From Ruegeria sp. YS9 (GTDB lineage: Bacteria > Pseudomonadota > Alphaproteobacteria > Rhodobacterales > Rhodobacteraceae), in assembly GCF_024628725.1 (NCBI RefSeq), contig NZ_CP102410.1:62001-126000 (forward strand): a stretch of 64,000 bases of DNA, read 5' to 3'. The notes under the pieces were generated by a model. It was not told the DNA's origin, searched no databases, and saw nothing but the letters and a program-made list of their open reading frames with translations. Shown here one piece after another: positions 17,712-26,679 of the stretch. Both the position numbers and the translations under genes were made by a program. The stretch's first letter is position 1, and the number at the start of each line of letters is the position of its first letter.

Positions 17712-18749
17712 TCATGTCACCTGTTTCCTTTGATCATCCATTCCCATCGAACACAGAATCGGGCTGTTTCTTTGGCGAGACTGGAATGTCGACTTGTCCG
17801 ACAGTCCGGACCAATTGGTCAGGATCAGGCTTTGTGCGACGGCTCCGCCCAGCGTGGTGCCGGGACCGGTCACAATGAACAGATCCGGTGCGAACTCATG
17901 CGCGGCTTGCGCTATGGCATGGGTGAAATCATAAGTTTCGGTCACTTGGTGGCCCAATGTGTAATCCCAAAGCGCATTCGGGTCGCACGCTCCGGGCCAC
18001 CATATCCGGCCGCGACCGTCGATCAGGGGCAGGTCCGGTTGCCGAAACAGGCCAGCGCCCAGTTGCGTGCGGCCCTGCGCCGAGACCGGAGCCTGAAGAT
18101 GCGAATGGAACCCGGCATGGTTGGCCAGTCGCATGGGAAAACGTTCCTGAACCACCGGTACGGCCTTTTCGAACGCGGCCAAACCGGCGTCATCGCCTGC
18201 AAGCACCAACATGCCGCCCAGATCAATCGACAGCGTCAGCGTTGCATCGGTTCGGTCAATGTCATCCACCAAGGCAAGCAGCTCTGCCTTGCGGACCCGG
18301 TCAGGATGCCAGTCGGAATCCATGAAGGGATAGATCAATTGGCCGCCGATCATGTTTTCCTGCATCAGAGTGCCCATGGTGTTGACCACCTCGAACCCTC
18401 CTTCGGCTGACAGCGCACCGCCGCAGGCCAGCGCCGAATACCAGCCCATCGAATTCCCCGTCACCGCAACCACTTCGATTTTGTCAGGGTTGATGGCGCG
18501 GAAATCGCCCAGAGTAGCGGCATAGATCAAAGCAGATGCATTGTCGCCGCGCGTGTGCTTGGCAATGGAATATCGGGCGGCACCGTCCAGTTCGCTGAGG
18601 GTATCTTGTCCCCGCGCGCGCCGCATGTCATCAAAGCGCCGCAGCAGGGCCTTGTCGCTGAATTGCCGGCTCAAGATACCCAGTTCGGGTTTGTTGTAAG
18701 TACCCCGGCCAGGGCAGATGACGACGGCAGTCTGTTTGGCGGAACTCAT
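17712..18749 (-). CDS. ACP S-malonyltransferase-like acyltransferase
   Basis: This 345-residue protein of the FabD fold has the nucleophile motif GNSMGWY with Ser100 and a candidate catalytic His in ANHAGFHSHL. The N-terminus AVVICPGRGTYNK replaces the usual FPGQG. The motif around Ser100 is GNSMG, not the fatty-acid-synthesis GHSLG, so this is probably not the housekeeping FabD. Its start overlaps the E1 stop by 4 bases (18746-18749), so it is the last gene of a four-gene unit with the E1, the acyl-CoA dehydrogenase and the aminotransferase. It may move or hydrolyse an acyl-CoA of that pathway; this is inference. Confidence 0.78.
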   Translation of the reverse strand: MSSAKQTAVVICPGRGTYNKPELGILSRQFSDKALLRRFDDMRRARGQDTLSELDGAARYSIAKHTRGDNASALIYAATLGDFRAINPDKIEVVAVTGNSMGWYSALACGGALSAEGGFEVVNTMGTLMQENMIGGQLIYPFMDSDWHPDRVRKAELLALVDDIDRTDATLTLSIDLGGMLVLAGDDAGLAAFEKAVPVVQERFPMRLANHAGFHSHLQAPVSAQGRTQLGAGLFRQPDLPLIDGRGRIWWPGACDPNALWDYTLGHQVTETYDFTHAIAQAAHEFAPDLFIVTGPGTTLGGAVAQSLILTNWSGLSDKSTFQSRQRNSPILCSMGMDDQRKQVT

Positions 18750-20935
18750 GTGCCGGCCTCCATCAAGGATCGCGCGGCGGCTTCGATACTGTCTTTCGAT
18801 GGCATGGTTGCAGCATAGGCCGGGCCTGTTGCGATAAAGCTGTCTTCGGCGGTAATACGAGCCAGCGGCACATCGGTGGTTTCGTGGAAATGCGCCATCA
18901 AAGCTTCGGCCACGCCGCCATGGTGGCGGGTTTCGTCGACGATCAGGATGCGTTTGGCCCCGGTTACGGCCCGTGTCAGTGCCGCTTTGGGCAAAGGGGA
19001 CAACCAGCGCATATCGATGATCCGTGTCTTGATCCCGTCGGCCTGCAAGGCCGTGCGCGCCTGATGGCTGAGATAGACGCCATTTCCAAAGGTGACGATG
19101 GCCAGATCGTCACCGTCACCGTCCACGCCCACCTCGCCGAAGCCGATCCTTTCAGAAGGATCGGGATAGGTTTGCATCCAGCGGCCATCCCCGGCCTCGT
19201 GCAGGTCCCGCATCGGGTAGAGCGCGATGGGTTCGAGGAAGACGACCAGCCGCTGTTCTTCACGCGCGAGGCGCACGCATTCACGCAGCATCCGCGCGGT
19301 GTCGGCACCGTTCGACGGGCAGGCCAGGATCAGGCCCGGAATGTCGCGCAATACAGCGACCGAGTTGTCGTTGTGGAAATGTCCCCCAAACCCTTTTTGA
19401 TACCCCAGCCCGGCAATGCGCACGACCATCGGGTTGGTGTATTGACCATTCGAGAAAAAGGGCAGGGTGGCGGCCTCACCACGCAGCTGATCCTCGGCAT
19501 TGTGAAGATACGCCAGAAACTGGATTTCCGGCATTGGCGTGAACCCGTTCTGAGCCATGCCGATCGCCAGGCCCAGGATCGACTGTTCGTCCAGCAACGT
19601 ATCGATCATCCGGTCAGGGCCAAACCGTGTTTGCAGCTTTTGGGTCACGCCGTAAACGCCGCCTTTGCGCCCTACATCTTCGCCCATCATGACGATCTCG
19701 CCATGTTCCAGCATCAGATCGGTCAGGGCCCAGTTGATCAATCGCGACATGATCTGCGGTTCGGAATGGGCCTTGAGATCTCCGCCGAACACCTCGGCCC
19801 GACGCTCGGGGGTTGGGCCGTTGGTCGGTGGGCAGGGGCGTGCGGGCGGGATCAGGCTGGCCATCACCTCTTTTGCGTTTTGCAGGCGCGGGCGTGTGAT
19901 GGCCTGATCGGCCACGCGGGCGACCCGGGCGCAGGTATCATTGTAGACGCTCAGCGCCTGGTCCGGGCTCATCGCGCCGCACTGATCCAGCAGGCGCACG
20001 GAATGCAGCAGCGGGTCGTTGGCCTCTTCGGCCTCAACCTCGGCCTTTGGCATATAGGTGGTTGGCATATCGGCCCCGGCGTGACCGTACAAACGAACAG
20101 TCCGAACATGCAGGAAGGCGGGTTTCTTTCGGCTGCGCACATAGTCGGCCGCCTGTTGCGCGACGCGGTAGGTGTCGAACAAATCCAACCCGTCGCACGA
20201 GAAATACTTCAGGCCCGGACGGTTGGCGAAAGTGGCCGCGATCCAGCCTTTCGGCGTTTTGGTCGAGATGCCGATCCCGTTGTCTTCGCAGCAGAACATC
20301 AGGGGCAGAGGCACAGATTGAAAGGACGTCCACTGCGCCGTGTTGAACGCGCCCTGTGCGGTGGAGTGGTTGGCCGAGGCATCCCCGAAGGAACAAAATA
20401 CGATGGCATCCTCGGGCATGTCTGCATGCTCAGGGCGATGACGCCGTGCAGCGGCGACGGCATATGCCGCGCCGACCGCTTTGGGAAGATGGCTGGCGAT
20501 GGTCGAGGTCTGCGGCGGAATGCACAGCGCTTTCGATCCCAGAACCTTGTGACGCCCGCCACTGATCGGGTCCTCGGAAGACGAGGCAAAGGACAGCAGA
20601 ATATCCCATGTCGGGCTTTGGCCCGGCACCTGATCCGAGCGGGCAATCTGAAAGGCCGCATCGCGGTAGTGCAGAAAGGCCGGATCGGTCGGGCGCAGGG
20701 CTGCGGCAACGGCCGCCATGCCCTCATGTCCGGACGACCCGATTGTATAGAACCCCTGACCGGCCTTCTGCATCGCGCGGCTTTGCCGGTCCAGCGCCCG
20801 GCTCAGGCATTGCGCCCTGTAGAGCGCGACGGCTTCATGACCGCTCAGCGGTCCGGCCGGTGCGGACCCTTCGGGAAAGTCCCGCGCCGCAACACGGCGC
20901 AGGAAATTGTCATGCACGATTGCGGCGCGATCCAT
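18746..20935 (-). CDS. 2-oxoacid dehydrogenase E1, fused alpha-beta subunits
   Basis: This 729-residue thiamine-diphosphate enzyme has the alpha part at about 1-370, with GDAS at 184-187 and the ThDP-binding Asn219 (EDNGIGIS). The beta part covers about 395-729 (GEDVGRKGGVYGVTQ, LLDEQSILGLAIGMA, ILIVDETRHHGG). Natural alpha-beta fusions of the branched-chain type are common in this lineage. It decarboxylates a 2-oxoacid and passes the acyl group to an E2 lipoyl protein, but no E2 or E3 is in the window. It starts 11 bases after the acyl-CoA dehydrogenase stop. The aminotransferase at 22146 could supply the oxoacid. Confidence 0.88.
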   Translation of the reverse strand: MDRAAIVHDNFLRRVAARDFPEGSAPAGPLSGHEAVALYRAQCLSRALDRQSRAMQKAGQGFYTIGSSGHEGMAAVAAALRPTDPAFLHYRDAAFQIARSDQVPGQSPTWDILLSFASSSEDPISGGRHKVLGSKALCIPPQTSTIASHLPKAVGAAYAVAAARRHRPEHADMPEDAIVFCSFGDASANHSTAQGAFNTAQWTSFQSVPLPLMFCCEDNGIGISTKTPKGWIAATFANRPGLKYFSCDGLDLFDTYRVAQQAADYVRSRKKPAFLHVRTVRLYGHAGADMPTTYMPKAEVEAEEANDPLLHSVRLLDQCGAMSPDQALSVYNDTCARVARVADQAITRPRLQNAKEVMASLIPPARPCPPTNGPTPERRAEVFGGDLKAHSEPQIMSRLINWALTDLMLEHGEIVMMGEDVGRKGGVYGVTQKLQTRFGPDRMIDTLLDEQSILGLAIGMAQNGFTPMPEIQFLAYLHNAEDQLRGEAATLPFFSNGQYTNPMVVRIAGLGYQKGFGGHFHNDNSVAVLRDIPGLILACPSNGADTARMLRECVRLAREEQRLVVFLEPIALYPMRDLHEAGDGRWMQTYPDPSERIGFGEVGVDGDGDDLAIVTFGNGVYLSHQARTALQADGIKTRIIDMRWLSPLPKAALTRAVTGAKRILIVDETRHHGGVAEALMAHFHETTDVPLARITAEDSFIATGPAYAATMPSKDSIEAAARSLMEAGT

Positions 20936-20946
20936 GTCTGATGTCC

Positions 20947-22149
20947 TTAGGCGAAGGCTTGCAGACCTGTCTGCGCACGGCCCAGGATCAGGGCGTGCAC
21001 ATCATGGGTGCCTTCATAGGTGTTGACGGTTTCAAGGTTCACCATGTGACGGATCACGTGAAAGTCCTGACTGATCCCGTTGCCACCATGCATGTCGCGG
21101 GCATGACGGGCGATCTCAAGCGCCTTGCCGCAATTGTTCCGTTTGATCAGGCTGACCATCTCGGGCGCGGCGCGGGCCTCGTCCATCAGGCGACCCACGC
21201 GCAGCGCGGCTTGCAGGCCCAGCGTGATCTCGGTCTGCATGTTGGCAAGCTTCAGCTGGAACAGTTGTGTCTGCGCCAGCGGACGTCCGAACTGTTTGCG
21301 GTCCAGCCCGTATTGCCGGGCCGCGTGCCAGCACGCCTCGGCGGCCCCCATCGACCCCCAGGCAATGCCGTACCTCGCACGGTTCAGACAGCCGAACGGG
21401 CCCTTCAGACCTTCGACATTGGGCAGCAGGGCGTCTTCGCCGACCTCGACATTGTTCATCACGATCTCACCGGTGATCGAGGCGCGCAGAGACAGCTTGC
21501 CTTCGATCTTGGGGGCCGACAATCCCGCCGTTCCCTTATCCAGAACAAAGCCCTTGATCTTGCCGCCATGCGCCTCGGACTTGGCCCAAACGACGAACAC
21601 ATCGGCGATCGGGGCGTTCGAGATCCACATTTTGGACCCGTTCAGCACATAGCCGCCCTCGGTTTTCCTTGCGACGGTCTTCATCGAACCGGGGTCGGAA
21701 CCGGCATCGGGTTCCGTCAGCCCGAAGCAGCCGATAAATTCGCCGGTTGCCAGTTTGGGCAGGTACTTCTGGCGCTGCTCTTCGGTGCCGTATGCGTAAA
21801 TCGGATACATCACCAGACTGGACTGCACCGACATCATCGAGCGATAGCCGCTGTCCACACGCTCGACCTCGCGCGCGACCAGGCCATAGGTCACATAGCT
21901 GGACCCAATGCCGCCATATTCCTCGGGGATGGTTGTCCCCAGCAAACCCATCTCACCCATCTCGCGAAAGATGGCCGGGTCGGTTTCTTCATTGGCAAAC
22001 GCGGCAGTTACCCGAGGCAGCAGCTTGTCCTGCGCGTAGGCATGTGCAGCGTCACGAACCATGCGTTCGTCTTCGGCCAACTGGTCTTCCATCAGGAACG
22101 GGTCGTCCCAGGTGAAGGGGCCAAGGTGCGGGGCGGATTGAGGTTTCAT
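20947..22149 (-). CDS. Acyl-CoA dehydrogenase, glutaryl-CoA dehydrogenase-like
   Basis: This encodes 400 residues from the ATG at 22149 (AAGGAAA upstream; ATGA overlap with the aminotransferase stop). It has the full flavoprotein dehydrogenase domain order. [14 protein letters not shown] binds FAD and substrate, and the catalytic Glu379 lies in [29 protein letters not shown] is the typical glutaryl-CoA dehydrogenase segment, in which an Arg binds the distal carboxylate. Family members oxidise and decarboxylate glutaryl-CoA to crotonyl-CoA. With an aminotransferase and a 2-oxoacid dehydrogenase E1 beside it, the 2-aminoadipate to glutaryl-CoA end of lysine degradation is a reasonable hypothesis. 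Confidence 0.88.
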   Translation of the reverse strand: MKPQSAPHLGPFTWDDPFLMEDQLAEDERMVRDAAHAYAQDKLLPRVTAAFANEETDPAIFREMGEMGLLGTTIPEEYGGIGSSYVTYGLVAREVERVDSGYRSMMSVQSSLVMYPIYAYGTEEQRQKYLPKLATGEFIGCFGLTEPDAGSDPGSMKTVARKTEGGYVLNGSKMWISNAPIADVFVVWAKSEAHGGKIKGFVLDKGTAGLSAPKIEGKLSLRASITGEIVMNNVEVGEDALLPNVEGLKGPFGCLNRARYGIAWGSMGAAEACWHAARQYGLDRKQFGRPLAQTQLFQLKLANMQTEITLGLQAALRVGRLMDEARAAPEMVSLIKRNNCGKALEIARHARDMHGGNGISQDFHVIRHMVNLETVNTYEGTHDVHALILGRAQTGLQAFA

Positions 22150-23321
22150 GCAAGTTTCCTTTCCACAGCGGTTTTCAGACGTGCAAGGCCCGCTGCAATT
22201 GTATCTTCGGCATAAGCGAACGACAGGCGAAAATGGCCCGGCATCCCAAAGGCGCGGCCGGGCACCAGGGCAACGCCGGCATCTTCCAGCAACCACGTGC
22301 AGAATTCCGCGTCGCTGTCAAATGGCCCGCCTTGTTCCTTCAGCAGGCCAGCGCAGGACGGAAAGGCATAAAACGCCCCGTCCGGGGTGGAACAGCGCAG
22401 CCCGGGCACGGCATTCAACCCGTCGACGACCAGATCGCGGCGCGCGACAAACAGGGCGCGACGCTCCTCCAGCAACTCGGGTTCGCAAGGGATCGCGGCC
22501 AGCGAGGCCCATTGCGAGATCGAGCATGCCCCCGATGTGACCTGACCCTGAACAGCGATCATGGCGCTTATCAGATCGGTCGGTCCGATCCCCCAGCCGA
22601 TGCGCCATCCGGTCATCGACCACGCTTTGGCCACACCGTTGACGATCAACACGCGATGGGTCAGCGCCGGGGCGGCCTCGGCTGCGGACGTGAAAGGTGC
22701 AAAGCTGAGATGGCGATAAATCTCATCGGCCAGAACCCAGACCTGCGCGTGGTGCTCCAGCACTTCTGCCAGCCCCGCAAGTTCTGCCTTCGAATAAATC
22801 GCGCCCGACGGGTTCGAGGGCGAGTTCAGCATCAGCCAGCGGGTGCGCGGCGTGATGGCGGCCTGCAATTGTTCAGGCAGCAGTTTGAAGCCCTGCTCCA
22901 TCGGGCAGGGCAAAACCACCGGCACCCCACCTGCCATCCGGACAATATCGGAATAACTCGTCCAATAAGGTGCAGGCATGATCACTTCGTCGCCGGGGTT
23001 AAGGCTGGCCAGCATGGCATTCGCGATCACCTGTTTCGCGCCTGTTGAAACGATGACCTGAGCCATCTCGGCCCCCGCTTGTCGGGCGATTTCCGTGCGC
23101 AGCGCAGGCACACCCGCAGTGGGCGGGTACTTGGTTTTGCCCTCCAGTGCCGCTGAATGCGCAGCTTCGACCACATGGGGCGGTGTCGGCAGGTCCGGTT
23201 CGCCGGTTGACAGCGCCAGAATATCAAGCCCTTGGACGCGCAGGCGGGCGGCGGTCTCTGAGATCTGGACGATTTCCGACAATTCGATACCGTTCAACCG
23301 GTCAGCGCGCTGGAACACCAT
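22146..23321 (-). CDS. Class I/II pyridoxal-phosphate aminotransferase
   Basis: This 391-residue protein has AspC/AatA-like architecture. The PLP lysine is Lys232 in [17 protein letters not shown]. The substrate and cofactor motifs [20 protein letters not shown] and [10 protein letters not shown] are present, with a late Arg in HFRLSF for the alpha-carboxylate. It converts an amino acid to a 2-oxoacid; specificity is not visible. It is the first gene of the minus-strand unit and is divergent from the LysR gene at 23411 across an 89-base space with a LysR-type site. Confidence 0.9.
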   Translation of the reverse strand: MVFQRADRLNGIELSEIVQISETAARLRVQGLDILALSTGEPDLPTPPHVVEAAHSAALEGKTKYPPTAGVPALRTEIARQAGAEMAQVIVSTGAKQVIANAMLASLNPGDEVIMPAPYWTSYSDIVRMAGGVPVVLPCPMEQGFKLLPEQLQAAITPRTRWLMLNSPSNPSGAIYSKAELAGLAEVLEHHAQVWVLADEIYRHLSFAPFTSAAEAAPALTHRVLIVNGVAKAWSMTGWRIGWGIGPTDLISAMIAVQGQVTSGACSISQWASLAAIPCEPELLEERRALFVARRDLVVDGLNAVPGLRCSTPDGAFYAFPSCAGLLKEQGGPFDSDAEFCTWLLEDAGVALVPGRAFGMPGHFRLSFAYAEDTIAAGLARLKTAVERKLA

Positions 23322-23363
23322 GAACCTTCCTCTGCAAACAGGTTCGGTTCTAGCCAGAAAGTC

Positions 23364-23388
23364 ACTTGATAAAAATACGCCAATAAGT
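23364..23388. promoter_or_regulatory. Candidate LysR-type binding site (T-N11-A)
   Basis: ACTTGAT (23364-23370) and AATAAGT (23382-23388) are imperfect inverted arms 11 bases apart, which fits the LysR T-N11-A rule. A wider inverted repeat, AGTCACT (23360-23366) and AGTGACT (23397-23403), surrounds it. The site lies in the divergent space between the aminotransferase and LysR genes. Confidence 0.5.
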
Positions 23389-23410
23389 ATCCTTTCAGTG
23401 ACTAAAACTC

Positions 23411-24316
23411 ATGAATGTCATGCCCCGGATCAATTCACTTCCATCTCTTGCGCTCATGCGCAGTTTCGAAGCCGCCGCGCGCCATGAAAGCTATACCATG
23501 GCGGGCGAGGAGCTTGGCGTGACCCAAAGCGCGATCAGCCGTCAGGTCCGAGAGCTTGAGGCCGCGATTGGCGTTACGCTGTTTCGGCGGGTCGGTCGGG
23601 CCGTGCGCCTGTCGAAAGCGGGGCGGGCCTTGCGGGACGAGCTGGCAGGTGATCTTGAGCGTCTCAGTGGTACGATCAACCGTGCAATTGCAGCCGGAGA
23701 CGGTGCGTCGCTGTTGACCCTGGCCGTCCTGCCCACCTTTGCGACACGGTGGCTGGTGCCGCGCCTTCCGGATTTCAAAACGCGCCATCCCGGGATCGAA
23801 CTGGATCTGCATTCCTACACGACTCCTTTCAGCCTTGAAGAACGACGCATGGATCTGGCCATCCATTTCGGGCAGGAGGATTGGCCGGGTGCGCAACTGC
23901 GCAGGTTGTTCCCCGAGCATCTGGTGGTCACGGCAGCACCCGCGCTGCTGAGACGTCACAGGCTGGACACCCGCGCGCAAACCTTTGATCTGCCGCTTTT
24001 GCATCTGACCTCGCGCCCCGAGCTGTGGTCCACCTATCACTCTCAGCTCGGGCTGGATCCGGGGGCGGTTTTTCCGGGGATGCGGTTTGACCAGTTCTCG
24101 ATGCTGATCGAGGCCGCCGTCGTCGGTTTGGGTGCCGCCATTCTGCCCTCTTACCTGATAGAAGAAGAGCTGGCGTCCGGCGTTCTGACCGAAATCGGCC
24201 AGATCACCAACACGTCGAACAGCGCCTATTACATTGCGACGCCAACTGGTCAGAAGAACGACGCGGTTCAGGCTTTTGCAAACTGGATCAGCAAGCAGAC
24301 GCGGGCACGCGCGTAA
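23411..24316 (+). CDS. LysR-family transcriptional regulator (GcvA-like)
   Basis: This 301-residue protein has an N-terminal winged helix-turn-helix (LALMRSFEAAARHESYTMAGEE region, then QSAISRQVRELE). The effector domain begins at LTLAVLPTFATRWLVPRLPDF, a stretch typical of the GcvA/AmpR-type subgroup. An ATG three codons in (23420) is an alternative start; neither has a clear ribosome site. It is divergent from the aminotransferase, acyl-CoA dehydrogenase, E1 and acyltransferase unit and most likely regulates it. Confidence 0.9.
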   Translation: MNVMPRINSLPSLALMRSFEAAARHESYTMAGEELGVTQSAISRQVRELEAAIGVTLFRRVGRAVRLSKAGRALRDELAGDLERLSGTINRAIAAGDGASLLTLAVLPTFATRWLVPRLPDFKTRHPGIELDLHSYTTPFSLEERRMDLAIHFGQEDWPGAQLRRLFPEHLVVTAAPALLRRHRLDTRAQTFDLPLLHLTSRPELWSTYHSQLGLDPGAVFPGMRFDQFSMLIEAAVVGLGAAILPSYLIEEELASGVLTEIGQITNTSNSAYYIATPTGQKNDAVQAFANWISKQTRARA

Positions 24317-24360
24317 CTGGGCAAATACAGAAGATCGAACTCATTGCCCGCAGGCACGTC

Positions 24361-25236
24361 TCAGGCAAAAACCTGTTTGAGCCAGGTTTCAAACATCTGT
24401 TTTGCCGCAGAGTTCGCGTTCGATCTCTGGCCATCGACAAGGAAATGGCTCTGTTCGATTGGAATGGCGTCCCCGACAATCGCGATGGATCTTCCGGCCT
24501 CGATTGCCGTTCTGGCAAAGCGCTCAAGGATTACCGCGTATCCTCCACCTTCCGCCACGATGTCCACGGCGGCAATTGTCGTGTCCACGGTGAAGGCAGA
24601 CGCCGCAGGAGAATACTCTGTGCCGAAAGCGGAAAAATACCGGTGCCACATGTCCTGAAATCCCAAGATCTGTATCTGGGGCTTGACCAGCAGTTCTTCC
24701 GTCGAAGGCCATTTCCGTTCTCGTGATCTGGCAGCAACCGGAACGATGCGCTCATCCGAGATCTTGCTGAACGGCCCGTCGTTCCATTCCCCGTTCCCCA
24801 AACGCAGTTCGACATCGACGTTTTCCCTGCCTGCGGATTCTGCCCAGATATTTGAAACCAACCTGATCGACACACCCGGGTGTGTGCGTGAAAACTCGGG
24901 CAATCTGCCGGCAAGGAACAAGCTGGCCGTGGAAATCGGCACACGCACGACCAGCTCGTGCTTTTGACTGGAGCCAAACAGGCTTGCGGTTGACAGGTCG
25001 ATATCGCCCAAGGCGCGCCGAACTGAAAACGCATAGGCCTGCCCGACCTCTGTCAGGCTGAGGTTGCGCGCGGCGCGAAAGAACAAAGGACAGCCCAGCT
25101 GAGCTTCCAATGAGCGGACGTGCAGGCTCAAGGCCGTCTGTGTGATGCCAAGTTCTTCTGCCGCAGCAGTAAAGCTCATATGCCGTGCGGCACAGTCAAA
25201 AGACCGCAGCCAGACCAGATTGGGCGATTTGGACAT
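24361..25236 (-). CDS. LysR-family transcriptional regulator
   Basis: This encodes 291 residues from MSKSPNLVWLRSFD (ATG at 25236; an in-frame ATG at 25248 adds four residues). The HTH is FTAAAEELGITQTALSLHVRSLE, followed by an effector domain (VVRVPISTASLFLAGRLPEF). It is convergent with the LysR gene at 23411 (44 bases apart) and divergent from the dehydrogenase at 25368, its probable target. The two LysR proteins differ in sequence and are not a recent duplication. Confidence 0.9.
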   Translation of the reverse strand: MSKSPNLVWLRSFDCAARHMSFTAAAEELGITQTALSLHVRSLEAQLGCPLFFRAARNLSLTEVGQAYAFSVRRALGDIDLSTASLFGSSQKHELVVRVPISTASLFLAGRLPEFSRTHPGVSIRLVSNIWAESAGRENVDVELRLGNGEWNDGPFSKISDERIVPVAARSRERKWPSTEELLVKPQIQILGFQDMWHRYFSAFGTEYSPAASAFTVDTTIAAVDIVAEGGGYAVILERFARTAIEAGRSIAIVGDAIPIEQSHFLVDGQRSNANSAAKQMFETWLKQVFA

Positions 25237-25367
25237 TTCCAGCACCAAAAAATTTTATGGATACCGGCGATGTTTATTCGTTTTACACGCTGCATTCAAC
25301 GCCCGTAAATTTCATCAGGGAAAACAGTGCTGGTCCTCTGATTGGCCACCGGAAAGGGAACGCAGGT

Positions 25368-26333
25368 ATGAAAGTTGGATTCATCGGCCTTGGAAATGTC
25401 GGCGGGAAACTCAGTGGCAGTTTGCTGCGCAATGGCGTTGATCTGACCGTACATGATCTGAGCTCTGACCTGGTGTCAGGTTTCGTCGACCGCGGGGCAA
25501 AGGCTGCCGAGAATCCGGGACAACTGATGCGAGATTGTGATGCGGTCATCACCTGCCTGCCTTCTCCGGCGGCTTCGGACGCCGTGATGCAGGACATGCT
25601 GCCCGAAGTGACCGAGGGCAAAATCTGGATGGAAATGTCCACGACGGATGAAGCAGAGGTCAAGCGTCTGGGTGCGATGGTGAAGGAACGCGGTGGCGCT
25701 GCCGTCGATTGTCCGGTTTCGGGCGGGTGTCATCGGGCGGATACCGGCAACATTTCGATTTTTGCCGGATGTGATCGCGCCACGTTCGAACGTATTCTGC
25801 CCTTTCTGACCACGATGGGGCGTCGCATCCTTCATACCGGTGAGCTGGGATCTGCTTCGGTGCTGAAAGTGCTGACCAACTATCTGGCCACCGCAAACCT
25901 GATCACCTGTTCAGAGGCGCTTGTCGTCGCCAAGGCCGCCGGAATGGACTTGAACACGGCGTATGAGGCAATGAAGATCAGTTCGGGGACATCCTTCGTG
26001 CATGAAACCGAAAGCCAGGTTATCCTAAACGGATCTCGCGATATCTCGTTCACGATGGACCTGGTGTTGAAGGATATCGGCCTGTTTCAGGAGGTCGCGG
26101 ATCGCGCCGGGGTGCCGCTGGAGATCAATCCGCTGATGATCGAGATTTTCAGGGACGGGATCGAGAAATACGGCCCTCGTGAGTTTTCCCCCAACATCAT
26201 CCGCCGGCTTGAAGACAAAACCGGGCTGGATATCCGCGCGCCGGGGTTCCCATCGGAAATGCGGGACGATGAACCGGAAGAGCCCGGTTACGAAGTGATC
26301 CCGCAAGGATCTGACCTGAAGGCCGCCGAATAG
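25368..26333 (+). CDS. NAD(P)-dependent beta-hydroxyacid dehydrogenase (3-hydroxyisobutyrate dehydrogenase family)
   Basis: This encodes 321 residues from the ATG at 25368, with GGAAAGGGA upstream. The longer frame from 25185 runs through the divergent promoter space and is not used. The Rossmann motif VGFIGLGNVGG is at the N-terminus, the substrate motif DCPVSGG in the middle, and the catalytic Lys in SVLKVLTNYL. Members oxidise 3-hydroxyisobutyrate, tartronate semialdehyde, sulfolactaldehyde and similar compounds. It stands alone, divergent from a LysR gene, so it may be a single-enzyme regulon. The C-terminal tail rich in Glu and Pro is longer than usual. Confidence 0.88.
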   Translation: MKVGFIGLGNVGGKLSGSLLRNGVDLTVHDLSSDLVSGFVDRGAKAAENPGQLMRDCDAVITCLPSPAASDAVMQDMLPEVTEGKIWMEMSTTDEAEVKRLGAMVKERGGAAVDCPVSGGCHRADTGNISIFAGCDRATFERILPFLTTMGRRILHTGELGSASVLKVLTNYLATANLITCSEALVVAKAAGMDLNTAYEAMKISSGTSFVHETESQVILNGSRDISFTMDLVLKDIGLFQEVADRAGVPLEINPLMIEIFRDGIEKYGPREFSPNIIRRLEDKTGLDIRAPGFPSEMRDDEPEEPGYEVIPQGSDLKAAE

Positions 26334-26679
26334 GGCGGTGCGCGGCGGGCAGGAAACGGGTCTACGCCATGGCGGGTCGTCATTCTTGCGCCATTGCATT
26401 CGCCGACATGGGCGGATCCTGCATCACGCCTGAAGCAAATCGGCTGGAACGTCTGGCCGTTTTTCGTGCCGCCGTTTCTGAGGGGAGCGGTTCGTTTTCC
26501 GGTGCCGGTGTCCGCAAGAAACCGGATGGGCGGGGCAGGTCGCGCAAAGCGGTCGACAACCGCCGCCCGTCCCGCGAATAGGTCACATCATGTATCGCCG
26601 GCCATCACGCAAACATCCTTACGAGCCGCCTCCGGCTTGGTCCTGAAAAAGGCGACTTTATTCAGGAAAGGACAATCAC
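26334..26679. other. Intergenic region, no gene recognised
   Basis: These 346 bases separate the dehydrogenase from the desaturase-type gene. Short open frames exist on both strands but have low-complexity Arg/Ser/Gly translations and no ribosome site. The 3' part (26640-26679) carries the promoter-proximal region and the AGGAAAGGAC ribosome site of the next gene. Confidence 0.5.

Noticed and set aside
18884-20941. A 685-codon plus-strand frame opposite the E1 gene
   Set aside because: It is the antisense shadow of a well-defined thiamine enzyme; the high GC produces such long open frames. The same applies to 20608-22215, 49670-51325 and 57133-58482.
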